A stretch of DNA of 64,000 bases. Source: Microbulbifer celer (GTDB taxonomy: Bacteria; Pseudomonadota; Gammaproteobacteria; Pseudomonadales; Cellvibrionaceae). This document shows, in pieces, positions 25,160 to 34,040 of this stretch; within the stretch, counting starts at the first letter, position 1; each line of letters starts with the position of its first letter. The DNA is taken from positions 1,577,501-1,641,500 of the forward strand of contig NZ_CP087715.1 of the NCBI RefSeq assembly GCF_020991125.1, written 5' to 3'. The translations under genes were made by a program, and so were the position numbers. The notes beneath the pieces were generated by a model. It was not told the origin of the DNA. It saw nothing but the letters and a program-made list of their open reading frames with translations, and made no database searches.

Positions 25160-26443
25160 TTAGTGGTGATGGTTTTTGTGTGGGTGATCAAATGCCGCAC
25201 TGGCAGCACTGGTGACACCCTCAAGAATTTCCCACTGGGCGCCAATCATATTGCGCAGGCGCATCCACTGCGCATACAGTGAGGCATCTACCGGACAGTG
25301 CTGGTGAACCAGAGACTGGTAGTGATCCAACGCAGCTGCAGCGCAGCTTTCCATGGAGTAGGCGTTGGCTGTTTTCAATGCTTCGCGCATTAGCGCGGAT
25401 CGGCTATTGTCATCGAGGTCCACTGCCCACTGCAGGGCCTCGATCATGGCGCGTTCTGTGTGCGGGAGCACCAGGCGGCCATTGATGCGATCTTCCACCA
25501 CCTCGCGACAGCCACTGGCATCCAGCGCTACGACGGGTACGCCTGCGGCCATGGCTTCTGTAAGCACCATGCCCTGCGTCTCACTGGTAGAGGCAAAGGC
25601 GAACAGATCCATGGCGGAGTAGGCATTGCGCAGCGACTCGCCTTGCAAGGTGCCGGTAAAATGCGTGCGTCTTTCCAGCTCGTGCTCGACAAACAGGGAT
25701 TCCATCGCGCGTCGCGAAGGGCCATCGCCGACAATCAGGAAATGGCATTGCGGGTTGCGCTGCAGAATTTCCAGCACGCTGTGGGAAAGGAAGCCGAGAT
25801 TCTTTTCCTCTGCGAGCCGACCGAGATGCCCGATTACAAACGCGGAATCCGGAATGCCGTATTGCATTCGCACGGCGGTGCCGTCGCCGTCCTGGAAGTT
25901 CTCCAGCTGCACACCGGTAGGCACCACGGCAATAGGAGATTTCACCCCGCGCTCTCGCAGGAGTTCGGCGACACTTTCGCTGGGCGCAAATACCGTGCTG
26001 GCCAGGTTGCCGTAGCGGGTCGCCAGCTCGATGACAAACCGTTTAAGCGCTTCGGAATCCGCCGGCACATAGTGAGTGTAGCGCTCGTACAGCGTGTGAT
26101 GAGTGAAGATCAGCGGCAGCTCGCGGCTGCGTGCTATGCGCAATGCTGACATGCCGAGCAAGAATGGATGATGCGCATGGACAATATCGGGTTCAAAGAA
26201 ATCCAGTTGCTCCGTGAGCTCGCCAGATAATGGCAGGGCGACGGAGAAGTCGCTGCCGTTGAAATTCTGTATCGCGGGAATGCGCACCACGTCGCGCTCA
26301 TCTGGAATTTTCTGCGAAAACTCAGGCGCGACAATAAGCACTTTGTGTCCACGTTTCCGGTACTCGCGGGTGAATGCTTCCACCGAGCGCGCTACGCCGC
26401 CCACGTGGGGCAGGTAGGTATTCGTCAGCATAACGATGTTCAC
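25160..26443 (-). CDS. GT4 glycosyltransferase, diacylglycerol glucosyltransferase-like
   Basis: 427 residues. N-terminal Rossmann half: MLTNTYLPHVGGVARSVEAF, VHAHHPFLLG, and FTHHTLYERYTHYVP, which resembles the HTMYEDY-type stretch of 1,2-diacylglycerol 3-glucosyltransferases. C-terminal half: GHLGRLAEEKNLGFL, FLIVGDGPSRRAME, and the retaining-GT4 E-x7-E in SETQGMVLTEAMAAGVPVVA. The GTG start overlaps the upstream glycosidase stop by four bases (GTGA), so the two are translationally coupled. The C terminus ends in a His-rich tail. Lipid glycosylation is the best guess; other acceptors cannot be excluded. Confidence 0.83.
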   Translation of the reverse strand: MNIVMLTNTYLPHVGGVARSVEAFTREYRKRGHKVLIVAPEFSQKIPDERDVVRIPAIQNFNGSDFSVALPLSGELTEQLDFFEPDIVHAHHPFLLGMSALRIARSRELPLIFTHHTLYERYTHYVPADSEALKRFVIELATRYGNLASTVFAPSESVAELLRERGVKSPIAVVPTGVQLENFQDGDGTAVRMQYGIPDSAFVIGHLGRLAEEKNLGFLSHSVLEILQRNPQCHFLIVGDGPSRRAMESLFVEHELERRTHFTGTLQGESLRNAYSAMDLFAFASTSETQGMVLTEAMAAGVPVVALDASGCREVVEDRINGRLVLPHTERAMIEALQWAVDLDDNSRSALMREALKTANAYSMESCAAAALDHYQSLVHQHCPVDASLYAQWMRLRNMIGAQWEILEGVTSAASAAFDHPHKNHHH

Positions 26444-28683
26444 AGACTCTGTAGCTCCATCATTTCCGCATCTTGCGATGCTTCAACAGTCTTGAAGCCA
26501 AAAGCGCGGATTTCAATGGTGGGCGCCGCGCCATGCCAGCGCGCGGACCAGCTGATACGGGGTTTCTTCCCGGGCGTGATCTCGATAGAAATGGGGCCAA
26601 AATGCGTGGGCGCCGGGCCGAATTGGATGGGTTCTTGCGCATTGCTATCTCGCAGCCATTCTTCCGGCAGGCCAGAGGCCAGTATCAATACATCGCCTTC
26701 CTCACGCACGAAGCAATTGCGCTGCATGGTGACCCACTCTGCCGCAGCCCAGGCATGCTGGCCGTCGCCCATACAACCACCGAATGAATGCGGGTGAATG
26801 GCTTCAGGCCACTGGCCAGTGGGGGAGGCGAGCTTGGCGACGTTGCGCATCAGGTCAATGCAGCGGCGGTCGCCCGCGCGCAGTAGGACCTGGGCAACAT
26901 GAATCGTAAGATAGGCGTTGATTCCGGAGTGGATCATATCCTGGAAAAAACCACCGGAGACAAAGCATTTTTCCATCAGGAATTCCACCAGATCCAACAG
27001 CCTTGGATCGTTTTCGGGGAAAAGTTTCAGCGGGTAGCCCGCGGCAATGGAGCCAATTGCCCCGGCGTCCAGGCGGCGGTTGGGGGAGGCGGGCATGGCC
27101 GGGCGGCCAAGCCTCTCCTGGCACTGGCGCAGACTTTCGTCAACCGTGAGCATAAAGTCGTCGGCCTGACTCTGGAACGTCTCGGCATCTTGTGGATGTG
27201 ACTCCCGTTGACAGATGGCGACGGCGGAATGCTGGCCCGCGATACCCCAAAAGTCATCCCAGTAGTAACAATCGTTGGGCCCGAGGTGTTCGGCACTGAA
27301 GCCCGCTGGTAGCAGCCCCCCGGTGCGACTGCCGTCTTTGGGGCGGCGCTTGTTGTGGATCCACTGGGTACCGCGTAGCACCGGGTCCAGAAACTCGGCT
27401 TTCAGCTTCTGGCCGGTCGTGCGACAGAACTGGTCGAGTATCCAGAGCGCTTCGCCATTGGAATCCCATTCTCCATCCTGTGAATGGAAATAGCCGTTGC
27501 GCTTCTGCCGTGAAGGAAAGCGCTCCAGCGCACGCTCGGCGCGCTCGAGCAGGCCCGCATGCAACAGAGACTGGATCATGAATGCGGCATCCCGAAACCA
27601 GAAGCGCTTGTAGGTATAAGGGCCGGGATACACATCGTGTGGAGAGTGCAGTATCAGCGTGCGCACGGCAGCATCGTAGAGAAACTGCATTTCGCTGTCC
27701 GGTACCGTCATTTTGCAGTGACTGTCCAGATTGTCTTGCCAGCTGGACCGCGCATTGCGGCTGTTCAGCTTGCTGTGCTGGGGGATTGTCACCAGCGTAT
27801 CCACCGTTTCCCCTGGCGCCATACGGAACAGTGCCGCCGCAGTGGCCATACCGACTTCGCATTCGGCGTGGGTTTCGTTGCTCTCATCGCGCAGGTAGAG
27901 GGAAATGTCGCCGCGTCGATAATCGGAAGCGTGGTGCCGGTCAATCGGTCGGTCGAACAGGATCTTGTCAGCGCCATCCACGAGCCATTGATTGCGGTTA
28001 TTGTTCAGGGTCACTTTGTGTACCAGCGCCACCCCTTCCGGATTGCAGGGGCGTAGCGACACAACAAGCCAACCACCGGCCGCGTGGCTTCCGCGCAGAT
28101 GCAGCAGGCAGTTGTTGTTCTGTTCTGTCAGCTCGGCCCAGACCCGGGTAGTCAATTTGGCGCCCGCGTTTTCGCTGGTAGTGCGGATGGCCACCCCGTC
28201 TTCGAATTCCAGTGACTGGTCCAGGTCGTCTATCTGTGAAGGGTAAAGGGCACTGCCGTCATCGCCGATGATCCAGCAGTCAATCGACCAGCTGTCGTAG
28301 TGCGGGGTCAACAGGCCACGGGGGTCTACGACGGGCATTTCCTCACTACCCGGCACTCCTACTGCGGTCCAATTGCGATGGCTCAGGTTACAGTGGGTAA
28401 TGGAAAATGCCCGAGGAATAAATGAGATATCTGAAGGGTCGAACTGGCGCTCAATCCAATAGGGCCAAACCCAATCGAGATTGTGCTGGATGACTTTGCT
28501 GTTCATCAGCGCGCGGGCGTGGAAAATCACTCCGGCGCGCAGAAGCTCTATGGGTTCACTGACTTCGGAAGGCTCTGCAAACCGTTGCAGCCGCGCCATT
28601 ACCGTCAGCGGGTCGAGAAATCCGTGGGCTGTCGCAAATCTGCGTATGAAGAACCGCCAGGGGAGCCATTTCATCCACGGCAT
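26440..28683 (-). CDS. Amylo-alpha-1,6-glucosidase-like glycoside hydrolase
   Basis: 747 residues from the ATG at 28683, which overlaps the VTT gene's stop (TGATG). An N-terminal beta-sandwich (~90-330) is followed by an (alpha/alpha)6 barrel (~340-720), with YKRFWFRDAAFMIQSLL and GEWDSNGEALWILDQF carrying the acidic residues typical of glycogen-debranching-type enzymes, plus YWDDFWGIAG and CFVSGGFFQDMIHSGINAYLT. The target may be a short glucosyl chain rather than glycogen, since no glycogen genes are near. It has no evident signal peptide. Confidence 0.75.
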   Translation of the reverse strand: MPWMKWLPWRFFIRRFATAHGFLDPLTVMARLQRFAEPSEVSEPIELLRAGVIFHARALMNSKVIQHNLDWVWPYWIERQFDPSDISFIPRAFSITHCNLSHRNWTAVGVPGSEEMPVVDPRGLLTPHYDSWSIDCWIIGDDGSALYPSQIDDLDQSLEFEDGVAIRTTSENAGAKLTTRVWAELTEQNNNCLLHLRGSHAAGGWLVVSLRPCNPEGVALVHKVTLNNNRNQWLVDGADKILFDRPIDRHHASDYRRGDISLYLRDESNETHAECEVGMATAAALFRMAPGETVDTLVTIPQHSKLNSRNARSSWQDNLDSHCKMTVPDSEMQFLYDAAVRTLILHSPHDVYPGPYTYKRFWFRDAAFMIQSLLHAGLLERAERALERFPSRQKRNGYFHSQDGEWDSNGEALWILDQFCRTTGQKLKAEFLDPVLRGTQWIHNKRRPKDGSRTGGLLPAGFSAEHLGPNDCYYWDDFWGIAGQHSAVAICQRESHPQDAETFQSQADDFMLTVDESLRQCQERLGRPAMPASPNRRLDAGAIGSIAAGYPLKLFPENDPRLLDLVEFLMEKCFVSGGFFQDMIHSGINAYLTIHVAQVLLRAGDRRCIDLMRNVAKLASPTGQWPEAIHPHSFGGCMGDGQHAWAAAEWVTMQRNCFVREEGDVLILASGLPEEWLRDSNAQEPIQFGPAPTHFGPISIEITPGKKPRISWSARWHGAAPTIEIRAFGFKTVEASQDAEMMELQSL

Positions 28684-29387
28684 CAGAGGTCTCCTTCGTC
28701 GATTTTCTGTTTCAGTGCACGCCGCGCCATCCGGGTGAGACCAATAATGGCGATGATCGCCAGCAGGAAGCCCAGTCCATACAGCGTCCACTCAACCGGT
28801 GTCCGGGCGTTGCGCGCGGTACCGATACTGGTGATATCCGCGGCGATGGAACCGATGTAGACGTTATTGACGGTGATGGGAATAACCCCAAACAGGTTCC
28901 CGATAACAAAATCGCGAAATCGCAGTGGGGTCAGCCCGAAGAAATAGTTCGATAGCTTGAAGGGAAACAGGGGCACCATCCGTGTCAGCATGACCATTCG
29001 CCACCCCTCATCGCGCAGAATCTCCCCGAGATTTGGGGGGCGGACCTTGGAAAGTACCCAGTTGGAGACGCGTTGACCGAACAGATAGCGGGCGATGAGA
29101 AATGCGATGGCTGCGCCCAACACTGTACCCAGGACCACATAGAGGGTGCCTTTCGCGACGCCGAACACAAACCCGGCACCCATGGTAAAGACCACGCCGG
29201 GCAGCAGGAATACGATGGCGGCAGCGATGATCAGCATAAACCAGACACCGGCCTGCCAGCCGAGTGTATCCAGCCACTGCAGGAGACGCAGGATTTCATC
29301 ATCAAGGTTGAAATAGTGGAGGATGCCCAGCGCCGCGCCCACGGCAGCGGTGCAGATGACAAGCAACCAAATTGGTGAATACTTCAC
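28683..29387 (-). CDS. TVP38/TMEM64 (VTT/DedA-like) membrane protein
   Basis: 234 residues with about six hydrophobic segments. The VTT core is FLLPGVVFTMGAGFVFGVAKG, then GAAIAFLIARYLFGQRV, RMVPLFPFKLSNYFFGLTPLRF and GTVLGAAIAF. VTT proteins include lipid scramblases and DedA-type undecaprenyl-phosphate flippases. It is the first gene of a four-gene minus-strand unit, overlapping the glycosidase by one base, which fits a role in moving a lipid that the other members modify (inference). Confidence 0.88.
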   Translation of the reverse strand: MKYSPIWLLVICTAAVGAALGILHYFNLDDEILRLLQWLDTLGWQAGVWFMLIIAAAIVFLLPGVVFTMGAGFVFGVAKGTLYVVLGTVLGAAIAFLIARYLFGQRVSNWVLSKVRPPNLGEILRDEGWRMVMLTRMVPLFPFKLSNYFFGLTPLRFRDFVIGNLFGVIPITVNNVYIGSIAADITSIGTARNARTPVEWTLYGLGFLLAIIAIIGLTRMARRALKQKIDEGDL

Positions 29388-29576
29388 GCCATATTGTTCC
29401 GCTGGGCCGGCTTCTGCTACGGCCGAATTCTCAAAGACGATTCCGTATGACTACGCTGTACCCCTTAAGACTAGTCAAGTTAATGACATCTGCGTCGACA
29501 TCGTGATGCGATTAATTTCTCATGGGTATAAGTGATCACGATCTAATTCCACTAAGTGCAGATGAAAGCGGGGACG

Positions 29577-30860
29577 TTATGGCCACAGCCATAAAACCGC
29601 GAGGCCAGCGATGAAGGGGATGGCGAACAGGGCTGTTACGCCGCGCAACAATGAAAGTCCACCGAGAAAGCCGGCAGCGCCCACTTTGAACGTCAGGTTG
29701 GCGAGGCTCGCGATCACCATCGCGCGCCAGGCGGTATCTACCTCCAGACTGCCCGCCGCTGCGAGGTTGGCGGTAGAGAGCGTTATGGCGTCTACGTCGG
29801 TAAAGCCGGAAATCAGGGCCACCACATAGATGCCGCGGTTGCCTAAGTACTCCTCGGCTGCGGCAATCGCCAGTAAGACCAGGGCATAAAGAGCGCCGAA
29901 AAGCAGCGCCGGCTTCAACTCCGCCGGATTGCTCGGTTCCGGCATCGTGTTTTCCCGCTGTCGAATCCGCAGGTAACCGAATGCACAGACTGCAATGCTG
30001 ATCATGAACAGCAGGATAAGTGGCGGCCACAGAGCCAGGGTCTGCCGCGGTGCCACCACGGCAATTTCCACAAACATTCGAATGAACATGCTGGTGGATG
30101 CAATCAGTATGACCAGCGCTGCCAGCCCGGTAGCTTTCTGCTGTGTTCGCGCCAGGCGGGCATAAGTCACGGTGGTGGCCGTGGACGAAATCAGCCCGCC
30201 AATAATCCCGCTAAGGAGCGTCCCGGCACGTGCGCCAACAAACTTGTAAGCCGCATAACCACCGAGGCCAATACCGACAATCAATACGACCAGCAGCCAA
30301 ATGGAGAAGGGGTTCAGTACGTCATAGGGGCCGAAGGTGCGGTCGGGGAGAACCGGCAGGATAATCAGTGACAGGACGGTGAACTGCATGATCGACCGCA
30401 GATCTTTCTCAGACATTTTCTTCGCAAACGCATGCATTCCGGGTTTGAAATGCAAAAGTACTGCGATGGTTCCACCCAGGGTGACGGCCACCGTTTTATC
30501 CCCCAGAACCAGGAAAGCTCCGAGAAAAAACACCAGCAGGGCACTGATTTCAGTGGTGATCCCTTTGTTCTCCTCGTTGCCTCTGAGACGTTCCAGATTA
30601 CCCAGCAGAATCAAAACCGTCATTGCGATAACACCGGCAAGCAACAGCCACTCCATTCCCTGGTTGCGGCTCAAATGCGCAGTAAGGGCGCCGAATAACG
30701 CGATCAGGGGAAAAGTGCGTATTCCGCCCAGGCGATCTGTTGTGCGCTCACGCTGCAGACCGATCAGCAGACCAAGCCCCAATGCGATGGCAAAAGAGAG
30801 GATGCTGTCGAGATCGACCAGTGGTGGAAGAGACGCAGGGTCTTCAAGGTTGCTATTCAT
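29577..30860 (-). CDS. MgtC/SapB + DUF4010 membrane protein
   Basis: 427 residues and about 12 hydrophobic segments. The N-terminal third is MgtC-like (FAIALGLGLLIGLQRERT, GIRTFPLIALFGAL, ITTEISALLVFFLGAFLVLG) and the rest is DUF4010 (GIIGGLISSTATTVTYARLA, YVVALISGFTDVDAITLS). The family is a common but poorly understood inner-membrane protein; MgtC members inhibit ATP synthase or control Mg2+ and phosphate stress. It has a 122-base spacer before the porin gene and is probably transcribed alone. Confidence 0.88.
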   Translation of the reverse strand: MNSNLEDPASLPPLVDLDSILSFAIALGLGLLIGLQRERTTDRLGGIRTFPLIALFGALTAHLSRNQGMEWLLLAGVIAMTVLILLGNLERLRGNEENKGITTEISALLVFFLGAFLVLGDKTVAVTLGGTIAVLLHFKPGMHAFAKKMSEKDLRSIMQFTVLSLIILPVLPDRTFGPYDVLNPFSIWLLVVLIVGIGLGGYAAYKFVGARAGTLLSGIIGGLISSTATTVTYARLARTQQKATGLAALVILIASTSMFIRMFVEIAVVAPRQTLALWPPLILLFMISIAVCAFGYLRIRQRENTMPEPSNPAELKPALLFGALYALVLLAIAAAEEYLGNRGIYVVALISGFTDVDAITLSTANLAAAGSLEVDTAWRAMVIASLANLTFKVGAAGFLGGLSLLRGVTALFAIPFIAGLAVLWLWP

Positions 30861-30982
30861 GTTGCCAATCAGTATTGGCTAAGATTGGTGCCGTGACACG
30901 AACGCAATGTTTCGCTGGCGGAAGAATTTCCGTGTTTTTTGGCTGGCAGGCCTTTTCGCCGGTAATGACACGCTTTCAGGTT

Positions 30983-32380
30983 TCAGAACCTGTATTGCAG
31001 AGTGAGCTCAGTGAAATTGAGATCGGATGATGGCCCCGTTTCCTTCAGGAATGATTCGGGGACACCAAAGGTGTGAATGGCGGTAAAGACGAGACCGCGG
31101 GAAAAGGTGTATTCAGCGGTTAGTGAAAGGGTGGTTGCGGCAAAGTGACGGTTGCTACCCTCCGGAAAGCGGATAATCTGTCCACTGGGGCTGTAGAGTC
31201 CATCTTCAGTCTGCAGGCGCCAGAAAAAGTTCAGATCCGCGGTGAGTGACCAGTCCGTACTGGGCACCAGGTTGATGAAAGTATGAAAGTTGTAGAAGTT
31301 GCGGGGGCCGAAAACCGCCGCTTCAGAAAAGTAGTTGCCGCGGGGGAATAGGGGGTTGAATGTGCCAAGCTCTCTGTCCTCGGCATCAGTATCGCCGCTG
31401 GCAATATTGATACTGAAGAGTATCTCCGGTTTCCAGGCTCGATCACGCCAGCGGTAGCCAGTTTCTGTGGCCAGCGTCCAGGCGTGAATATCGCTGCGGG
31501 AAAATCGGCCAAACTGATAGAGCGTCTCCCAGTTCCAGCGCCAGTTGCCCTGGTCCCCCCAGGCTCTGAGCCCAAGGGAGTGACGTATTTCCCGGCCTGC
31601 GCCCTGAGCGTAGATCGCATCCCGATCCTCAAAGCCCAGATAGAAAAAGTCCAGGTTCCCCGGATAGCCAAAAGGGGTGCCGCTGGTGCCATATGCCCCC
31701 CACAATGCGAAACGGTCACTGGTTTCATCGTCGAATGCGCCGGGCTCATCGGTACGTGGCCGCACAGCCACCAGATCCCAGCGAAGCTTGTCGCGAATGT
31801 GAAAACCGCGGACACCATCAAATGTCCGCCGTACGTTGGGGCCTTCACGGACATCGACCAGGCGGCCGGAGCCAAGCACGATTTCCTGGCGCCCGGTGCG
31901 AAGTGTCGTGGATGTCTTGTTGTCCGAGGGGATCTTGAGGTCGACAAACAGGTTCTGCCACGCGAGCTTGTTTTCATCTACTGGACTGGGGCCGCCCTCA
32001 CGTCCGCTTTGCAGCGCGCTGTTCAATTGGGTAAAGAGCCGAAAATAGTCCCGCCAGTGGAAGTCGGCCAGTATGGAATAACGCTGAAACCAGACACCGT
32101 GAGGGTCTTGAGGATCCTGTCCAAACACGGGGTTGTTGGTGTATTCATAGCGCTGCCGGATTTCGCCTCCGAGTGTGAGGTAGCGCTCCCCGGAGTTATC
32201 CAATGGGATAAATTTCCAGCATCCTGGCCAGCAGGTCGCGGGAGGGGCGTTGCGTAATGCGGAGTAATCTTCGTCAAAACGCAGCTTTTTAATTGCCGGC
32301 AGCGGTTCACTGGCACCCACTGGCGCGATGCTGCAGATCAAGAAACAGCTGGATAAGACTGGCGGAATCACCGGGTTCAT
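30983..32380 (-). CDS. AlgE-like alginate-export-family outer membrane porin
   Basis: 465 residues with an N-terminal signal peptide (VLSSCFLICSIAPVGASE) and the family start LTLGGEIRQRYEYTNNPVF. It then shows alternating beta-strand patterns (RTFDGVRGFHI, WNWETLYQFGRF, PEILFSINIASGDTD) and ends with the aromatic YRF typical of outer-membrane barrels. The family name comes from AlgE, but most members are ordinary porins for diverse solutes, so alginate export is not implied: no alg genes are near. Its ATG overlaps the MFS gene's TGA (TGATG), indicating coupling with the exporter. Confidence 0.85.
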   Translation of the reverse strand: MNPVIPPVLSSCFLICSIAPVGASEPLPAIKKLRFDEDYSALRNAPPATCWPGCWKFIPLDNSGERYLTLGGEIRQRYEYTNNPVFGQDPQDPHGVWFQRYSILADFHWRDYFRLFTQLNSALQSGREGGPSPVDENKLAWQNLFVDLKIPSDNKTSTTLRTGRQEIVLGSGRLVDVREGPNVRRTFDGVRGFHIRDKLRWDLVAVRPRTDEPGAFDDETSDRFALWGAYGTSGTPFGYPGNLDFFYLGFEDRDAIYAQGAGREIRHSLGLRAWGDQGNWRWNWETLYQFGRFSRSDIHAWTLATETGYRWRDRAWKPEILFSINIASGDTDAEDRELGTFNPLFPRGNYFSEAAVFGPRNFYNFHTFINLVPSTDWSLTADLNFFWRLQTEDGLYSPSGQIIRFPEGSNRHFAATTLSLTAEYTFSRGLVFTAIHTFGVPESFLKETGPSSDLNFTELTLQYRF

Positions 32381-34026
32381 CAGAGGAGGGAATCATCGAT
32401 ACCCGGGGGCTCGGCCGGGTGGGGGCGGTCGGGTTCAGGTGCGAGCAGGTGGGTAACCCGAGGTTCAACCCCGGAGCGCTGGAAAGCAATGACGCGCTGT
32501 TGAATTTCTCTGTCCAGCACTGAAGTCCGCTGGTGGTGACGCATATGCGCGACCCAGGATTCCTCGATGAAATATTCAAGCATTCTGCCTGGCTTTGCGA
32601 CGTCTTCAAATACTCCCCAGGCGTAGGCACCATGACGCTGCCGGGATGCTTTCAGGTCACAGATGGCGGCAAGAAAGTCTGCTGCGCTGGCCGGGTCAAT
32701 CTCGTACTCGATAGTTACCATAACCGGTCCCCGGTCCATGGCTATTTCGTCCGCAACCAATGGCTGGGGCCAATAGGCACTTGAGGAGTGATTCAGCCCT
32801 TCCCCCTGCAATAATTTGAACCGCCAACTAAGCAGCCCTGCAATGACGGCGCCGGCGGCCGCAATCAACTGGGTATTCGGAATTCCGATTTTTGTTGCGA
32901 GTTGGCCCCACAAGATACTGCCCAGCGTCATCGCACCGAAGAATATCGTGATGAATATGGAAAGCCCTCTGGCGCGAACCCAGTCGGGCAATGCGAGTTG
33001 TGCGGATACGTTCAGCCGCGAGAGTACAGTGATCCAGCAGGCTCCAGCGAGAAGACTCGCGATAATGGCGGTGTCTGTCCGTTTGATCAGTGCCAACACT
33101 ACTAATACCAGTGCGGTGCCCAGGGTACCCATGGCGACCAGTTGATCGGCATCAAACTTTCTGGTCAGCCAGGGGAGGAACAAAGCACCGCCAACCGCCC
33201 CGACACCAACCGCACCAAGGATGATTCCATATAGCTGCGGACCACCGTTTAGTTCTTGCCGCGCAACGAGCGGCAGCAGCGCCCAGAAGGCACTGACAAA
33301 CAGGAAGAACGCCACGGCGCGCACCAGGGTCGACTGCATGGAGCGGCTGGCCTTGACATAGCGCAGTCCTGCGCGCATCGCACTGAAAAACCTTTCCGCG
33401 GGTAGATCACTGGGTGGGGCTTGTGGTGGACGCCACCAGGCTAGTGCCGCGACGACTACCAGGAAACTCACCGCATTGATCAGGTATGGCCAGGCGATAC
33501 CGATAGCGGCAATGATGGCCCCCGCAAGTGCAGGGCCGATAGCGCGGCTGATATTGATACCCACGCCATTCAGCGCGATGGCGGACTGGAGATCTGACCG
33601 GGGGACCAATTGCGGTACGATCGCCTGCCAGGCTGGGGCTACAAAGGCTGCTCCGGTGCCGGATATAAACGTGAACAGGAGTAGTATCCAGGGCGTGACT
33701 CTTTCCGTAAGTACAAGGGCTGCCAGTGCCAGGGTATTCAGGAACAACAAAACCATGACGGTTGTCAGCAGTTTACGCCGGCTGGCAAGGTCGGCGAGGG
33801 CACCTGCGACGAGTGCAAACAGGAAAACGGGGGCGCTGGTGGCGGCCTGTACTAATGCGACCATCAGTGGTGAGGGCGAAAGGGATGTCATCAGCCAGCC
33901 GGATGCGACATCGTGCATCCAGGTGCCGATGTTGGATATCACCGTGGCCGTCCACAAAACCGCAAACGCGCCGTGGCGAAAGGGGGCCCAGGCGGACCCG
34001 CTTTTCGTCGTTGCTTCAGCCGACAT
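32380..34026 (-). CDS. MFS_3 (EntS-like) transporter with C-terminal ABM-like domain
   Basis: 548 residues from the ATG at 34026 (GCGAGGGAAAG upstream); the frame runs 135 bases further without family-like sequence. About 12 membrane segments (~1-405): GAFAVLWTATVISNIGTWMHD, FVAPAWQAIVPQLVPRSDL, LFLPWLTRKFDADQLVAMG. The C-terminal ~110 residues (VTIEYEIDPASAADFLAAI, RMLEYFIEESWVAHM) form an antibiotic-biosynthesis-monooxygenase-like domain, as in other MFS_3 proteins. This family exports siderophores or other small compounds; the operon suggests export or import of the amidohydrolase substrate or product. Confidence 0.85.
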   Translation of the reverse strand: MSAEATTKSGSAWAPFRHGAFAVLWTATVISNIGTWMHDVASGWLMTSLSPSPLMVALVQAATSAPVFLFALVAGALADLASRRKLLTTVMVLLFLNTLALAALVLTERVTPWILLLFTFISGTGAAFVAPAWQAIVPQLVPRSDLQSAIALNGVGINISRAIGPALAGAIIAAIGIAWPYLINAVSFLVVVAALAWWRPPQAPPSDLPAERFFSAMRAGLRYVKASRSMQSTLVRAVAFFLFVSAFWALLPLVARQELNGGPQLYGIILGAVGVGAVGGALFLPWLTRKFDADQLVAMGTLGTALVLVVLALIKRTDTAIIASLLAGACWITVLSRLNVSAQLALPDWVRARGLSIFITIFFGAMTLGSILWGQLATKIGIPNTQLIAAAGAVIAGLLSWRFKLLQGEGLNHSSSAYWPQPLVADEIAMDRGPVMVTIEYEIDPASAADFLAAICDLKASRQRHGAYAWGVFEDVAKPGRMLEYFIEESWVAHMRHHQRTSVLDREIQQRVIAFQRSGVEPRVTHLLAPEPDRPHPAEPPGIDDSLL

Positions 34027-34040
34027 CTTTCCCTCGCAAT

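Noticed and set aside
29472-29489. Pho-box-like 18-mer upstream of the VTT gene (ATGTCATTAACTTGACTA on the minus strand)
   Set aside because: The first half-site fits CTGTCAT fairly, but the second matches poorly and no good -10 follows. It would fit the lipid-remodelling idea but is too weak to claim.
30983-32380. Alginate export function of the porin
   Set aside because: No alginate biosynthesis genes are nearby; the family name reflects domain homology only.
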